A DNA stretch of 34,804 bases from an uncultured Bacteroidales bacterium (GTDB taxonomy: Bacteria; Bacteroidota; Bacteroidia; Bacteroidales; F082): the NCBI GenBank assembly GCA_937902805.1, contig CALEMB010000111.1:1-34804 (forward strand), given 5' to 3'. Below, piece after piece: positions 24,036-32,225 of this stretch. How positions within the stretch are numbered: position 1 is the stretch's first letter; every line of letters starts with the position of its first letter. The position numbers and the translations under genes are program-made. The notes under the pieces are model-generated. The model worked only from the letters and a program-made list of their open reading frames with translations, did no database searches and was not told the DNA's origin.

Positions 24036-24503
24036 CTAGTTTTCCAAGGCACTACCCTTCAGTGTCGTGTAGTTGATACGGAAGGCACCCACCTTACGGA
24101 GTTCCTGTTTCACGTCGGTGACGACACCCATACGGGTATCCTTGTGCACCTTCAGAGCCGTGGTCAACAGGGGGCGGTCGGCTTCACTACGCGAGTCACG
24201 TTCCTTTTGGATCCAGTCGGCGATGTCGGCCGGACGGGCGAAGGCATCGTCGAGTTGGATACGCGATTCGGTACCGAGTTTTGAATCCTTAGGCGGACCG
24301 ATGTAGATGGAACATACCAAAGCCTTATGCTCGAGCTTTTGAATCTCGGTTGCCTTAGGCATGGCGTTCTTCACCTTCAGTTCGACATCACGCATTGTCG
24401 TAGTGATCATGAAGAAGAATATCAACATGTAAACGATGTCGGGCAGTGAAGAGGTGCTCACTTGCGGCACTTCTTTTTTCCCTTCTTTTCTGAATTTACC
24501 CAT
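24036..24503 (-). CDS. exbD: ExbD/TolR family biopolymer transport protein (second copy)
   Basis: This 155-aa protein has a Lys-rich cytoplasmic start, a single membrane helix at about 20-38 and a periplasmic domain. The helix carries the essential proton-path Asp (D22 in SLPDIVYMLIFFFMITT). ExbD pairs with ExbB to convert the proton gradient into movement of TonB. It is the last gene of the exbB-orf-exbD-exbD cluster, 14 nt after the first exbD, and the two differ strongly outside the helix. Pairs of unequal ExbD proteins are usual in this phylum and may form heteromeric motors. A terminator follows. Confidence 0.9.
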   Translation of the reverse strand: MGKFRKEGKKEVPQVSTSSLPDIVYMLIFFFMITTTMRDVELKVKNAMPKATEIQKLEHKALVCSIYIGPPKDSKLGTESRIQLDDAFARPADIADWIQKERDSRSEADRPLLTTALKVHKDTRMGVVTDVKQELRKVGAFRINYTTLKGSALEN

Positions 24504-24517
24504 ATTTCAATCCTCCT

Positions 24518-25087
24518 TTAGTTAGATTTGTACTCAACGGGCTCAGCCTCACTGACACGCACAGGCACTGCATCGTTGATAGCCTTGGTTTGATCTTCAT
24601 TGAGTTGGTCGAGATGCTTGTGGAATTTCTTCCAAGCCAGATCTTCCTTCATTTCATTGAAGGCGCGAGCCAACTCATTTTGCACACTGATATACATAGC
24701 ATACGAGGTACCGCGGTCGTTCTGCAGCGAAATCACGCCCTTCGACATGAGCACATCGCCCACGAGGTCAAAGGTCTTGGTTTCCACTTCAGGAGCGGTT
24801 TCGTCGCCAGGATGAGGGGTCATGAAGTCTTTGGCGAGGTCCTTCAACTGTGAGATGTCGGAAGGACGGCCGTTGACCAACAACCTGTCGCTCTTGTTTA
24901 CCATTACATTCATCACATTTCTTTCCTTGACCTTCACATCCTCGTCATTTTGTTCGACCGGGGGAGGCAGACGACGGGTGATACCGTAGTCCACGTCCAT
25001 AGAAGTTGTCATCAGGAAGAAACACAACAGCAAGAATGCTATGTCAGCCTGCGAACTTGAATTGATTTCGGGAGTTTTTCTTGCCAT
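24518..25087 (-). CDS. exbD: ExbD/TolR family biopolymer transport protein (first copy)
   Basis: This 189-aa protein has the membrane helix at about 14-32 with conserved Asp15 in QADIAFLLLCFFLMTTSM, followed by RRLPPP and a periplasmic domain. It is longer than the second ExbD because of an acidic insert (GDETAPEVETKTF, about 105-117) and a C-terminal extension rich in charged residues. It is separated from the upstream membrane-protein gene by 11 nt. With ExbB and the second ExbD it should form the motor that energises TonB-dependent outer-membrane uptake. Alternative: a TolR-like or gliding-related motor. Confidence 0.9.
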   Translation of the reverse strand: MARKTPEINSSSQADIAFLLLCFFLMTTSMDVDYGITRRLPPPVEQNDEDVKVKERNVMNVMVNKSDRLLVNGRPSDISQLKDLAKDFMTPHPGDETAPEVETKTFDLVGDVLMSKGVISLQNDRGTSYAMYISVQNELARAFNEMKEDLAWKKFHKHLDQLNEDQTKAINDAVPVRVSEAEPVEYKSN

Positions 25088-25098
25088 GATGTGATGAT

Positions 25099-25530
25099 TT
25101 ACTTTTTAACTGCCTTGTAAACGACAGAGAACAGGATTGAGATGAAAGCTACAGCAAGAGTGACATAGAAGAAATTGAGGCCGAATTCGACCATTCCGTG
25201 CGTCTTGCCCGAATAGACGATTTCGCCAGCTTGATAGGTCTGGTCGAAAGCGCCCTTCGACATAACATAAGCTACAACTGCAATTACAGCGAAAGCAATG
25301 ACGGCAATCAGTAAAGTCTTGCCGTTGACACCTTTGACGGCGGCGGTAAAGACGACTGAAACCAAAGCAATGACAATGCCAAGTATAATCAAGATGTAGC
25401 CCCAATTCAAGAGTACATTGGTGCGGGCTTCGTCAGTGAGGCCGAGGTAGAAATACGCTGCCAGAGCCACGGTGATCAAAGCCAACAGGCCAAATACCCA
25501 TTTACCGATGTTTGAAAGCTTACTATTCAT
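25099..25530 (-). CDS. Four-helix membrane protein in the exb operon, function unknown
   Basis: This 143-aa protein has four predicted membrane helices (about 10-30, 41-63, 71-91 and 117-138) and a short loop of about 25 residues between helices 3 and 4 (FDQTYQAGEIVYSGKTHG). No motif of a named enzyme or channel is visible. It lies 12 nt after exbB and 11 nt before the first exbD, so it is almost certainly translated with the motor. I infer an accessory or assembly factor for the ExbB/ExbD complex from position alone. Confidence 0.85.
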   Translation of the reverse strand: MNSKLSNIGKWVFGLLALITVALAAYFYLGLTDEARTNVLLNWGYILIILGIVIALVSVVFTAAVKGVNGKTLLIAVIAFAVIAVVAYVMSKGAFDQTYQAGEIVYSGKTHGMVEFGLNFFYVTLAVAFISILFSVVYKAVKK

Positions 25531-25542
25531 GATTGATACTTA

Positions 25543-26367
25543 TTATTTGTTATATTTGGCGAGGATGTCCATGAACGAGATGGAAGCGTCTTCCATATCG
25601 TTGACGATGCTTTCGATCTTAGCAGCGATGAAGTTGAAGAAAATCTGAAGGATGATAGCGGCGATCAGACCGAACACGGTGGTCAACAGAGCGACCTTCA
25701 TACCAGAGGCAACAACCGTCGGGCTCATGTCACCAGCAGCGGCGATGTCATCAAAGGCCTGGATCATACCGATAACAGTACCCATGAAACCGAACATAGG
25801 AGCCAAGCTGATGCAAAGACCAATCCAGCTCAAGCCGCTTTCAAGCTTACCGCCAGCGACGGAACCGTAGGAAATGATGGCTTTTTCAACTTCGTCCAAT
25901 GACTGACCATCCTGATAGCGGATAAGGCCTTGGGTGAAGATGCTGGCCACAGGACCGCGGGTGTCCTTGCAGAGCTTCTTGGCACCTTCAACGTCGCCGT
26001 TCTTCATCTTGGCTTCAATGCCTTCAAGGAGTTTCTTGGAGTTGGCAGTAGCAAGGGTCAGATAGATGATTCTCTCGATGGAGATGGCCATACCGATGAG
26101 CAGGATGACCAACACGATGCCCATGAAACCAGGACCACCATCGATGAACTGCTTCTTGATGGATTCACGGAAAGTCACAGGAGCGGCCTCGTTGGTTTGA
26201 ACAGGGGCAACTTCTTCAACGGTCTCCACAGGAGCGGGAGTCTGTTCAGGAGCAACGGTCTGTTCCGTCTGCTCGGTTTGCGCTTGCTCATCTTGAGCAA
26301 CGGCGAGATTGCTGATACCAAAGGTGAAAAGGCCAGCAACCATGAGGAAAGCAATTAATTTTTTCAT
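25543..26367 (-). CDS. exbB: ExbB/TolQ/MotA proton channel family protein
   Basis: This 274-aa protein has an N-terminal signal-like helix (1-24, ending AVAQ), a Gln/Glu/Pro/Val-rich periplasmic stretch at about 25-65, and then the canonical ExbB core with helices at about 80-100, 175-200 and 215-245. Conserved segments are FMGIVLVILLIGMAISIERIIYL, the cytoplasmic KNGDVEGAKKLCKDTRGPVASI and the pore-lining LAPMFGFMGTVIGMIQAF with GMKVALLTTVFGL. It is the stator of the motor that drives TonB. The added N-terminal periplasmic arm is absent from E. coli ExbB but seen in some other bacteria. First gene of its operon, downstream of tRNA-Ser on the same strand. Confidence 0.93.
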   Translation of the reverse strand: MKKLIAFLMVAGLFTFGISNLAVAQDEQAQTEQTEQTVAPEQTPAPVETVEEVAPVQTNEAAPVTFRESIKKQFIDGGPGFMGIVLVILLIGMAISIERIIYLTLATANSKKLLEGIEAKMKNGDVEGAKKLCKDTRGPVASIFTQGLIRYQDGQSLDEVEKAIISYGSVAGGKLESGLSWIGLCISLAPMFGFMGTVIGMIQAFDDIAAAGDMSPTVVASGMKVALLTTVFGLIAAIILQIFFNFIAAKIESIVNDMEDASISFMDILAKYNK

Positions 26368-26439
26368 AGTTGAGTTTGAATGTTTGATTATTAATTTGTT
26401 GAATTACTTTGTTCTAATGAATCTATCATTACTTCCTGC

Positions 26440-26526
26440 GGAGAGAGCGGGATTCGAACCCGCGGTACCCTTTTGGAGTACACACACTTTCCAGGCGTGC
26501 TCCTTAAACCACTCGGACATCTCTCC
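26440..26526 (-). tRNA. tRNA-Ser (GGA)
   Basis: An 87-nt class II tRNA on the minus strand: acceptor GGAGAGA/TCTCTCC, D arm with GTGGTTTAAGG, anticodon stem CACGC/GTGTG with loop CTGGAAA (anticodon GGA), a long variable arm typical of Ser (TACTCC...GGGTA) and T arm GCGGG-TTCGAAT-CCCGC. CCA is not encoded. Confidence 0.97.
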
Positions 26527-26567
26527 AATTATGTTCTAACCGCCTCAGCCCTATCTGAAATCGTTGC

Positions 26568-26575
26568 CAAAAGTA
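26568..26575 (-). promoter_or_regulatory. -7 box for tRNA-Ser (and possibly exbB)
   Basis: On the minus strand this reads TACTTTTG, a perfect TAnnTTTG, 42 nt upstream of tRNA-Ser. The -33 TTG is only at non-ideal spacing (22 nt). I see no separate clear promoter in the 72 nt between the tRNA and exbB, so read-through is possible. Confidence 0.5.
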
Positions 26576-26650
26576 CAACAATTTTTCATTGAAAGAACAA
26601 AATATTTGTTTTTTTATTGCACTAAAAATCCAAATGCTTGAATTTTAGCG

Positions 26651-27685
26651 TCAAACGGTCATCTCACCACGGATAGAATTTTGCATGACTTCGAGGATTC
26701 TGGCTTTTGGCAGGTCCTCACCGATGAGATACATCAACTTGGCGACAGCGGCTTCGGTGGTCATGTCGTGCCCACTGATGACACCGATGCGGGCCATATC
26801 AAGACTGGTTTCGTAACGTCCCATCTCCACCGAACCGGCCTTGCACTGGGTGATGTTGAGGATGATGAGGCCGCCATCAATGGCTTCTTTGAGGGCATCA
26901 AGGAACCATGATTCCGTGGTCGCGTTGCCCGAGCCGAAGGTCTCGAGCACCAAAGCACGAAGGTGAGGAGTCTTTAACACATGGCGCACGAAGTCCTCGG
27001 AAATGCCAGGGAAGAGCTTGAGGATGCCGACATTGCGGTCCATGCTGGTGTGTACCTTCAATTTCTTGAAGTTGGGCTTCAGGATGCGCTCCTTATTATA
27101 TTTTATATGTATGCCCACGTCGGCGAGGTTGGGATAGTTCGACGAGATGAAGGCGTTGAAATTCTCGGCATTGAACTTGGTGGCACGGTTACCACGCAAC
27201 AGCTGGTTTTGGAAGAAAATGCTCACCTCGGGGACGATGGATGTGTCGTCGTCCTTGGCGGCGGCAATCTCAACAGCAGCGAGGAAGTTCTCGCGACCGT
27301 CACTGCGCACCATGCCCATGGGCAGTTGCGAGCCGGTCAACACGACGGGCTTGTTGAGGTTTTCAAGCATGAAACTCAATGCCGAAGCGGTGTAGGCCAT
27401 GGTGTCGGAGCCATGCAGCACTACAAAGCCGTCGTAATGCTCGTACTCCTCCCCTATCTTCGTCGCCAGGCGTTCCCAGAAGTCGGGCGACATATTGGAC
27501 GAATCGATGAGCGGATCGAAGCTGTAGAAGTCTATCTGGTAGCCGAAGTTCTTCAGCACAGGAAGATGGGCGTATATGTTGTCGAAATCGAAGGGCACGA
27601 GGGCGCCTGTCTTGGGGTCCTTCATCATGCCGATGGTGCCGCCGGTGTAGAGCACCAAAATGGAAATCTCTTCGTTGCTTTGCAT
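26651..27685 (-). CDS. ansA: L-asparaginase, type I-like
   Basis: This 344-aa protein hydrolyses asparagine to aspartate and ammonia. The N-terminal motif YTGGTIGM holds nucleophile Thr17. The second motif is HGSDTMAYTASALSFML (91-107): Ser93 occupies the position of the usual catalytic Thr, followed by Asp94. Then come VVLTGSQLPMG, a helical link, and the C-terminal domain with LVLETFGSGNA and GRYETS. No signal peptide is present, so it is cytoplasmic, as AnsA is. The start at 27685 (MQSNEEISIL) was chosen because the longer in-frame extension to 28087 lies antisense to trmO and has no asparaginase character. It is divergent from trmO. Confidence 0.92.
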   Translation of the reverse strand: MQSNEEISILVLYTGGTIGMMKDPKTGALVPFDFDNIYAHLPVLKNFGYQIDFYSFDPLIDSSNMSPDFWERLATKIGEEYEHYDGFVVLHGSDTMAYTASALSFMLENLNKPVVLTGSQLPMGMVRSDGRENFLAAVEIAAAKDDDTSIVPEVSIFFQNQLLRGNRATKFNAENFNAFISSNYPNLADVGIHIKYNKERILKPNFKKLKVHTSMDRNVGILKLFPGISEDFVRHVLKTPHLRALVLETFGSGNATTESWFLDALKEAIDGGLIILNITQCKAGSVEMGRYETSLDMARIGVISGHDMTTEAAVAKLMYLIGEDLPKARILEVMQNSIRGEMTV

Positions 27686-27707
27686 GACAAACCGATTTTT
27701 GTGGCGG

Positions 27708-27715
27708 CAAAAGTA
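27708..27715 (-). promoter_or_regulatory. -7 box for asparaginase
   Basis: On the minus strand this reads TACTTTTG, a perfect TAnnTTTG, 22 nt upstream of the asparaginase ATG. No ideal -33 TTG is visible. Confidence 0.5.
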
Positions 27716-27747
27716 CGGCTTTTTTTGGCTTGCACGGCATTTTGCGT

Positions 27748-27755
27748 TATTTTTG
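27748..27755 (+). promoter_or_regulatory. -7-like box directly before trmO
   Basis: TATTTTTG fits TAnnTTTG, with upstream TTG (27730-27732) 15 nt away and TTTTTTG (27721-27727) 20 nt away. The trmO ATG follows only 4 nt later, so transcription from here would start at or near the start codon and give a leaderless message, or the box is fortuitous. Confidence 0.3.
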
Positions 27756-27759
27756 CGGC

Positions 27760-28425
27760 ATGAAAGCCATCGCCCACATCCACACCGATTTCCCGACCAA
27801 GTTCGGCATCCCGCGCCAGAGCGGCATCGTCGCCTCGCTGCAAGGCAAGATTGTGTTTGAGCCAGAATACCGTATCCCAGAAGCTGTGCGTGGCTTGGAG
27901 GACTTCTCCCACATCTGGCTGCTGTGGGAGTTCTCGAAGGCGGTGCGCGACAGTTGGTCGCCGACGGTGCGGCCTCCACGCTTGGGCGGCAACGTGCGCA
28001 AAGGTGTTTTCGCCACGCGCTCACCCTTCCGCCCCAACCCCATAGGGCTATCGTCGGTGCGGCTGGAGAAAGTGGACATCGACCCACAACTCGGGCCTGT
28101 GCTTTACGTCTCGGGGGCCGACCTCATGGACGGCACTCCCATTTACGACATCAAGCCTTATATCGCCTACACCGACAGCCACCCCGATGCCGTCAGCGGC
28201 TTTGCCTCCACACCTGCGAAATACCTGTTGGATGTGGATTTCCCTGAAGAATTGTTACTACAGGTTCCTGAAAAACAAAGAGAAAGCCTCGTTGAAGTAT
28301 TGGCTCACGACCCGAGGCCACAATACCAAGACGACCCCCATCGAGTCTATGGAATGGCCTTTGCCGGAAGGGAGATTAAATTCAAAGTCGAGGGGATGTT
28401 ACTTTCCGTTGTCTCCATCGCCTGA
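27760..28425 (+). CDS. trmO: tRNA (adenine(37)-N6)-methyltransferase TrmO
   Basis: This 221-aa protein of the TsaA/TrmO (UPF0066) family uses S-adenosylmethionine to methylate N6-threonylcarbamoyladenosine at position 37 of tRNA-Thr. Family motifs are FGIPRQSG near the N-terminus, FSHIWLLWEF, RPPRLGG, GVFATRSPFRPNPIGLS and DLMDGTPIYDIKPYI. The start at 27760 (MKAIAHIHTDF) is the conserved N-terminus; the upstream TTG extension is not conserved in character. Its 3' end overlaps the convergent SGNH-like gene by 27 nt (28399-28425). Confidence 0.93.
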   Translation: MKAIAHIHTDFPTKFGIPRQSGIVASLQGKIVFEPEYRIPEAVRGLEDFSHIWLLWEFSKAVRDSWSPTVRPPRLGGNVRKGVFATRSPFRPNPIGLSSVRLEKVDIDPQLGPVLYVSGADLMDGTPIYDIKPYIAYTDSHPDAVSGFASTPAKYLLDVDFPEELLLQVPEKQRESLVEVLAHDPRPQYQDDPHRVYGMAFAGREIKFKVEGMLLSVVSIA

Positions 28426-29889
28426 CTTGGACGACTGCGCCTTCACTTTTGCCTTCAAGTAGGCTGGACGGAACGACACATCGAAACCCCTAATCTGCAC
28501 AGCATGTTCCGAAAAGTTGTGGATATACAACTTGATTTTCTGTGCCGAGCGGAAAGTGGAGTTTATCGGCAAAGTAAAAACAGCAAAATCCCATTCACCC
28601 ATTTTCCTCACCTGTGCTTTCACATCATACGAATCAATCGTCTTTTCTCCCTGGGCATCAAGTTTTTCCACCGCAAAGACAACCCTGTTCAAAGAGTCCT
28701 CCTGATTGATTTCGAAAGCCACGTTCACCATGCCCCATTCGGGACGAATGCTGTCGGCAGTGAGCACCAAAGCATAACTGTACGGCCTTTGGTTGTCCAA
28801 AGTTTTCGTTTCGGCAAAGAAATAATGTCCTTTATCCAAGACCAGCGAATCGGGATTATGGTAATCCTCGGGATAGAAATCCTTCAGGGTCTGTGCCAAA
28901 TGTTCGGCGATGATGCGGCGGCCTTCCTCGTAGTAATGTTCTGTGGTCCATTCCTGATCAATAAAATTGACATCGCGCACAAGGCTCAAATTATCGACGA
29001 CAGTCACACCATCAAGACCTCCATAACGCCGCAACAAGTAATCGCGGTTTTGCTTCATTAGGACTATGAGATCCTTGCCGCCCAACTCCATGGCCTTGTC
29101 GACATCCTCGGCCAATATGTTAAAAACGAGGTTCCAACCTCTTTCTCGACATAACTCCACAATAGCATCAAAGTCCTTGACACGAGGGTTGTCATCGAAG
29201 ATGCTGAAGCCATAGCTCTTGATGTAATAACCTGCCATCCAAGTCATTTCGTTATTGTATTTCCCATCGAAATCAAACCAACCGCGCCAGGCATTGGCGG
29301 AGTCCCATGCGTAGTTGTCATCAAACTCAAAATCATAAGGGAAATCCAAACGATCCTTGTGTCGGTGTTCGTAAGCCAAAGCATCCCATTCCTCATCGTT
29401 ACGAATCGGATAGGCCTTGAATGCCAGGAGGAAACGGTTCATCAAGGGCGGATAGTCCTCAAGCAGCACCAGTTGCTTGCGCAAGGCGGTCTCAAGCCTC
29501 GAATAAATCCAAAGCGGCCCGAATGAGCGCAGGTTCATCGTCACCACCACCGTCTCCACCGTCGACGATGCCGGCACGTGCTTCAGCATATAGTAATAGG
29601 TCTGGGCATGACCCGCCGATTTGGTCATATCGCCCATTTTGACAGTAGGGAAATAGTCTGATGTGAATTCGCTGATTTTCCGATGGTTGGCTTCTTTCTC
29701 GCCATAGGTGTTGTTCGATGATTCACCAAGGTAGATGATGCGACAGCTGTCCTTGACCACATCCCAGGCATGCACCACAATGTCGGAATGCTTGCGCAGG
29801 TCTTTCTCGAAGAACCACGTGGAATACACCCAATTGAGTATCAGGAGCATCACCAAAACCATCCCTATGCGCGTCAACAACTTCTTCAT
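28399..29889 (-). CDS. SGNH-hydrolase-like partner of the MBOAT acyltransferase
   Basis: This 496-aa protein has an N-terminal membrane anchor/signal (about 4-22) followed by a periplasmic domain. The order of short motifs suggests an SGNH/GDSL fold: IIYLGESSNN (GES at 55-57 in place of GDS, candidate Ser57), VVVTMNLRSFG (candidate oxyanion Asn119), and D311 with H318 in FIDQEWTTEHYYEEGRRIIAEHL as the Asp/His block. Residues about 355-480 look like a beta-sandwich (alternating hydrophobics, ALVLTADSIRPEWG, VFTLPINSTF). MBOAT proteins often work with such a partner (AlgI with AlgJ/X, DltB with DltD) to place acyl groups on exported glycans. The MBOAT stop lies 2 nt before this ATG, so they are coupled. 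The substrate is unknown; the SGNH call is by eye only. Confidence 0.7.
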   Translation of the reverse strand: MKKLLTRIGMVLVMLLILNWVYSTWFFEKDLRKHSDIVVHAWDVVKDSCRIIYLGESSNNTYGEKEANHRKISEFTSDYFPTVKMGDMTKSAGHAQTYYYMLKHVPASSTVETVVVTMNLRSFGPLWIYSRLETALRKQLVLLEDYPPLMNRFLLAFKAYPIRNDEEWDALAYEHRHKDRLDFPYDFEFDDNYAWDSANAWRGWFDFDGKYNNEMTWMAGYYIKSYGFSIFDDNPRVKDFDAIVELCRERGWNLVFNILAEDVDKAMELGGKDLIVLMKQNRDYLLRRYGGLDGVTVVDNLSLVRDVNFIDQEWTTEHYYEEGRRIIAEHLAQTLKDFYPEDYHNPDSLVLDKGHYFFAETKTLDNQRPYSYALVLTADSIRPEWGMVNVAFEINQEDSLNRVVFAVEKLDAQGEKTIDSYDVKAQVRKMGEWDFAVFTLPINSTFRSAQKIKLYIHNFSEHAVQIRGFDVSFRPAYLKAKVKAQSSKSGDGDNGK

Positions 29890-29891
29890 GG

Positions 29892-31310
29892 CTAAAACTG
29901 GAAATAGATGAACGGGAAATTGAAGACACTCGAGCAGGCGATGACCATAAAGACAAGCACGGCATAAATCAACCACCTAACCGCCATTGGCTTGTCCTCA
30001 CACCACACATCGAAACGGGTGTTACGCAGCACAATGTCGGAGAGGATGAACAGGCCGAGATAGATCCACATGCCGGGTTTCACCGACATCTGCTCGCCAC
30101 CGTGGAAGTTGGTGAATGCCGTCACGAAGATGGCTTTCAGGTGCTCGAAGTCGGTGGCACGAAACATCACCCAGAACAGCGTCACCAACACGAAAGTCTT
30201 CAGCATGGAAAGCGCATCAAGGGTGATTTTGAGCCCTTTGGAACGAGATTCTTTCTTTGGGATACGGTCGCGCAAGGCCTTTTCGACGATGTGCAGCAAA
30301 CCATGAGCGAAGCCCCACAGCAGGAAGGTCCAGGCTGCCCCGTGCCAGATACCACTGAGCACAAAGACGACCAAGATGTTGAATATCCATCGCCCGAACT
30401 TCACGCGGCTGCCACCGAGGGGGATGTAAACATAGTCACGGAACCAGGTGGACAGCGAGATATGCCAACGGTGCCAAAACTCTGCAATGTTTTTGGAGAG
30501 ATAAGGCGACTTGAAGTTGTCGGTGATGTCGAAGCCCATGAGCTTGGCGCTACCGAGGGCAATGGTGGAATAGCCGAAGAAGTCGCAGTAAATCTGGAAG
30601 CTGTAAAACGCCATGCAGCACAGCACCGTCCATGAGTTGTACTCGTCCAGGTGACCGTAGACCTCATCGACATATTCGCCCAAATGGTCGGCCACCACCA
30701 TTTTGATGAAGAATCCGAAGAGGATGAGCCTCATGCCCTTGGAGATGTTCCCGTAGTCGAATTTCTTCTCCTCGTGCAGCTGACGCAGCAGGTTTGCGGG
30801 CCTTTCGATGGGACCGGTGACCAATTGCGGGAAAAACATCACATACAAGGCATAGTAGCCGAAATGCCGCTCCGCTTTCTGGTGGCCACGATACACCTCA
30901 ATGACGTAACTCATGCTCTGGAAGGTGTGGAACGACAGGCCGATAGGCAGGATGATGTGCGTCATGAGGTGGGTCTCCATACCCAACGAGGCACACAGCT
31001 GGTCCAAATTCTCAGTCAGGAAATTCAAATACTTGAAAATCAACAGCACCGTGAGCGTGCTCACGATGCTGAAGATGAAGAAGACCTTCTTTTTTCGGGA
31101 CTGGTCGGCATAGCGTTCCATCAGCAGTCCCGCTGCATAGTCGACGACGATGGTGACGAGCAGGATGAGAATGTACTTGGGCACAAACCACATGTAAAAC
31201 ACGCAGCTCGCCGCCAGCAACATCAGCCACCGTGCCTTTTGTGGCAGCACATAAAACAGCGCCACCACAATAGGCAGGAAAATGAGGAACTCTATGGAGT
31301 TGAAAACCAT
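29892..31310 (-). CDS. MBOAT family O-acyltransferase (AlgI/DltB type)
   Basis: This 472-aa polytopic protein has about 11 membrane segments. Family hallmarks: FHTFQSMSYVIEVYRG, FPQLVTGPIER, the FWHRWHISLSTWFRDYVYIPLGG block (277-300) and the catalytic His323 in SGIWHGAAWTFLLWG. Such proteins move acyl groups, usually acetyl, across the membrane onto polysaccharides or cell-wall polymers. The genes for the thioredoxin-fold lipoprotein (18 nt upstream) and the SGNH-like partner (2 nt downstream) are on the same strand. No glycan-synthesis genes are nearby, so the acceptor may be an envelope polymer made elsewhere. Confidence 0.93.
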   Translation of the reverse strand: MVFNSIEFLIFLPIVVALFYVLPQKARWLMLLAASCVFYMWFVPKYILILLVTIVVDYAAGLLMERYADQSRKKKVFFIFSIVSTLTVLLIFKYLNFLTENLDQLCASLGMETHLMTHIILPIGLSFHTFQSMSYVIEVYRGHQKAERHFGYYALYVMFFPQLVTGPIERPANLLRQLHEEKKFDYGNISKGMRLILFGFFIKMVVADHLGEYVDEVYGHLDEYNSWTVLCCMAFYSFQIYCDFFGYSTIALGSAKLMGFDITDNFKSPYLSKNIAEFWHRWHISLSTWFRDYVYIPLGGSRVKFGRWIFNILVVFVLSGIWHGAAWTFLLWGFAHGLLHIVEKALRDRIPKKESRSKGLKITLDALSMLKTFVLVTLFWVMFRATDFEHLKAIFVTAFTNFHGGEQMSVKPGMWIYLGLFILSDIVLRNTRFDVWCEDKPMAVRWLIYAVLVFMVIACSSVFNFPFIYFQF

Positions 31311-31328
31311 AAAGCTCTAATTGTCAGA

Positions 31329-32135
31329 TTATTTAATCTTCTTGAGAGCCGTCTGCAAAATCTTGCCGTCCGTCTTGTCGTAGATGTAGGCCATGAAATA
31401 GCACTGGTCGGCATTATAGGCGGAATCCAGTTCGATGCTATACTTATAGATATACTCATCGTTGACATACACCGGACCATCAAAGAAGGTGTCGCCATCA
31501 ACACCGTTCACCGTGCCACGGAACACATTGCGGAACACATACGCCGTGTCAACGCCACCAGGAACCACCTGACGACCCACGATGCTGTCCTCCAGGATGC
31601 ACATCGTGACATGGAAATCACCATTCACTTCAGCAAGGGCCACCACATCGGCCTCCATATTCAGTAAGCGGGATTCTTCGTCATAAGAGACTGCGGTGAA
31701 GATCTCAAAGGTCTGCTCCTCGAAAAGGGCATCACTCAAAGGAGTGTCGACCTGTTCCACATACAAGGTGTTGCCGTCGGTAAGCGCCACATGGTCCACC
31801 GTGAACAACGGATTTGACGAATTATCTCCGTACCAAGCCGTGCCTTCGGGCGTGGTGAAGTCGGGAAACTGTCCGACAGGCTGTGCCAGATAGCCCGCAT
31901 GAACGCTCATAATAAAGATACAATCCTCGCCCAGCACATGCTGAAGTTCATGGACCGCCTCTGCCGCAGCAGGGCAGTTCACGCAACGCACACCGGTGAA
32001 GTCCTTAATCAACACGGTCTTGCCGTGTCCGGAAGGATTGAAAGGCTTATGGGTGTTGTTGATGTCAATTTTATCGCAGCTGCTTACAAACAGCATTAGG
32101 GCTGCAGCTAAAAATATAATCGAAAACTTTTTCAT
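31329..32135 (-). CDS. Omp28-related lipoprotein with thioredoxin fold
   Basis: This 268-aa protein has a lipoprotein signal with lipobox FVSSC, lipidated Cys20. Residues about 38-130 resemble a thioredoxin fold carrying a CxxC motif, CVNC (51-54) in FTGVRCVNCPAAAEAV, followed by a beta-rich C-terminal domain of about 130 aa. This layout matches the Omp28-related outer-membrane proteins of Bacteroidetes, whose role is not well defined; a redox or structural function at the outer membrane is inferred. The ATG at 32135 (MKKFSIIF) was chosen because it starts the signal peptide. A palindromic repeat (32172-32213) lies in its leader, separating it from the DUF6029 gene. Confidence 0.88.
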   Translation of the reverse strand: MKKFSIIFLAAALMLFVSSCDKIDINNTHKPFNPSGHGKTVLIKDFTGVRCVNCPAAAEAVHELQHVLGEDCIFIMSVHAGYLAQPVGQFPDFTTPEGTAWYGDNSSNPLFTVDHVALTDGNTLYVEQVDTPLSDALFEEQTFEIFTAVSYDEESRLLNMEADVVALAEVNGDFHVTMCILEDSIVGRQVVPGGVDTAYVFRNVFRGTVNGVDGDTFFDGPVYVNDEYIYKYSIELDSAYNADQCYFMAYIYDKTDGKILQTALKKIK

Positions 32136-32171
32136 TGGTTTAGTATTCAAGGTTTTATGTTTTTGTCGGCG

Positions 32172-32213
32172 TTTCGACAGGCTCAACGACCTTAGGTCCC
32201 TGAGCTTGTCGAA
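32172..32213. repeat. Palindrome TTTCGACAGGCTCA...TGAGCTTGTCGAAG
   Basis: Two 21-nt arms meet at 32192/32193: 32172-32192 and the reverse complement at 32193-32213, 17 of 21 matching. It lies between the DUF6029 stop and the Omp28 gene and could attenuate read-through. The word TTCGACAGGCTCAGGGACC is one I recognise as a dispersed intergenic repeat in several bacteria. Confidence 0.75.
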
Positions 32214-32225
32214 GGGCCGGTCTTT

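Noticed and set aside
27686..28087. N-terminal extension of asparaginase
   Set aside because: The extra 134 residues are antisense to trmO, pass a promoter-like box and look non-coding (Arg/Ser/Cys-rich).
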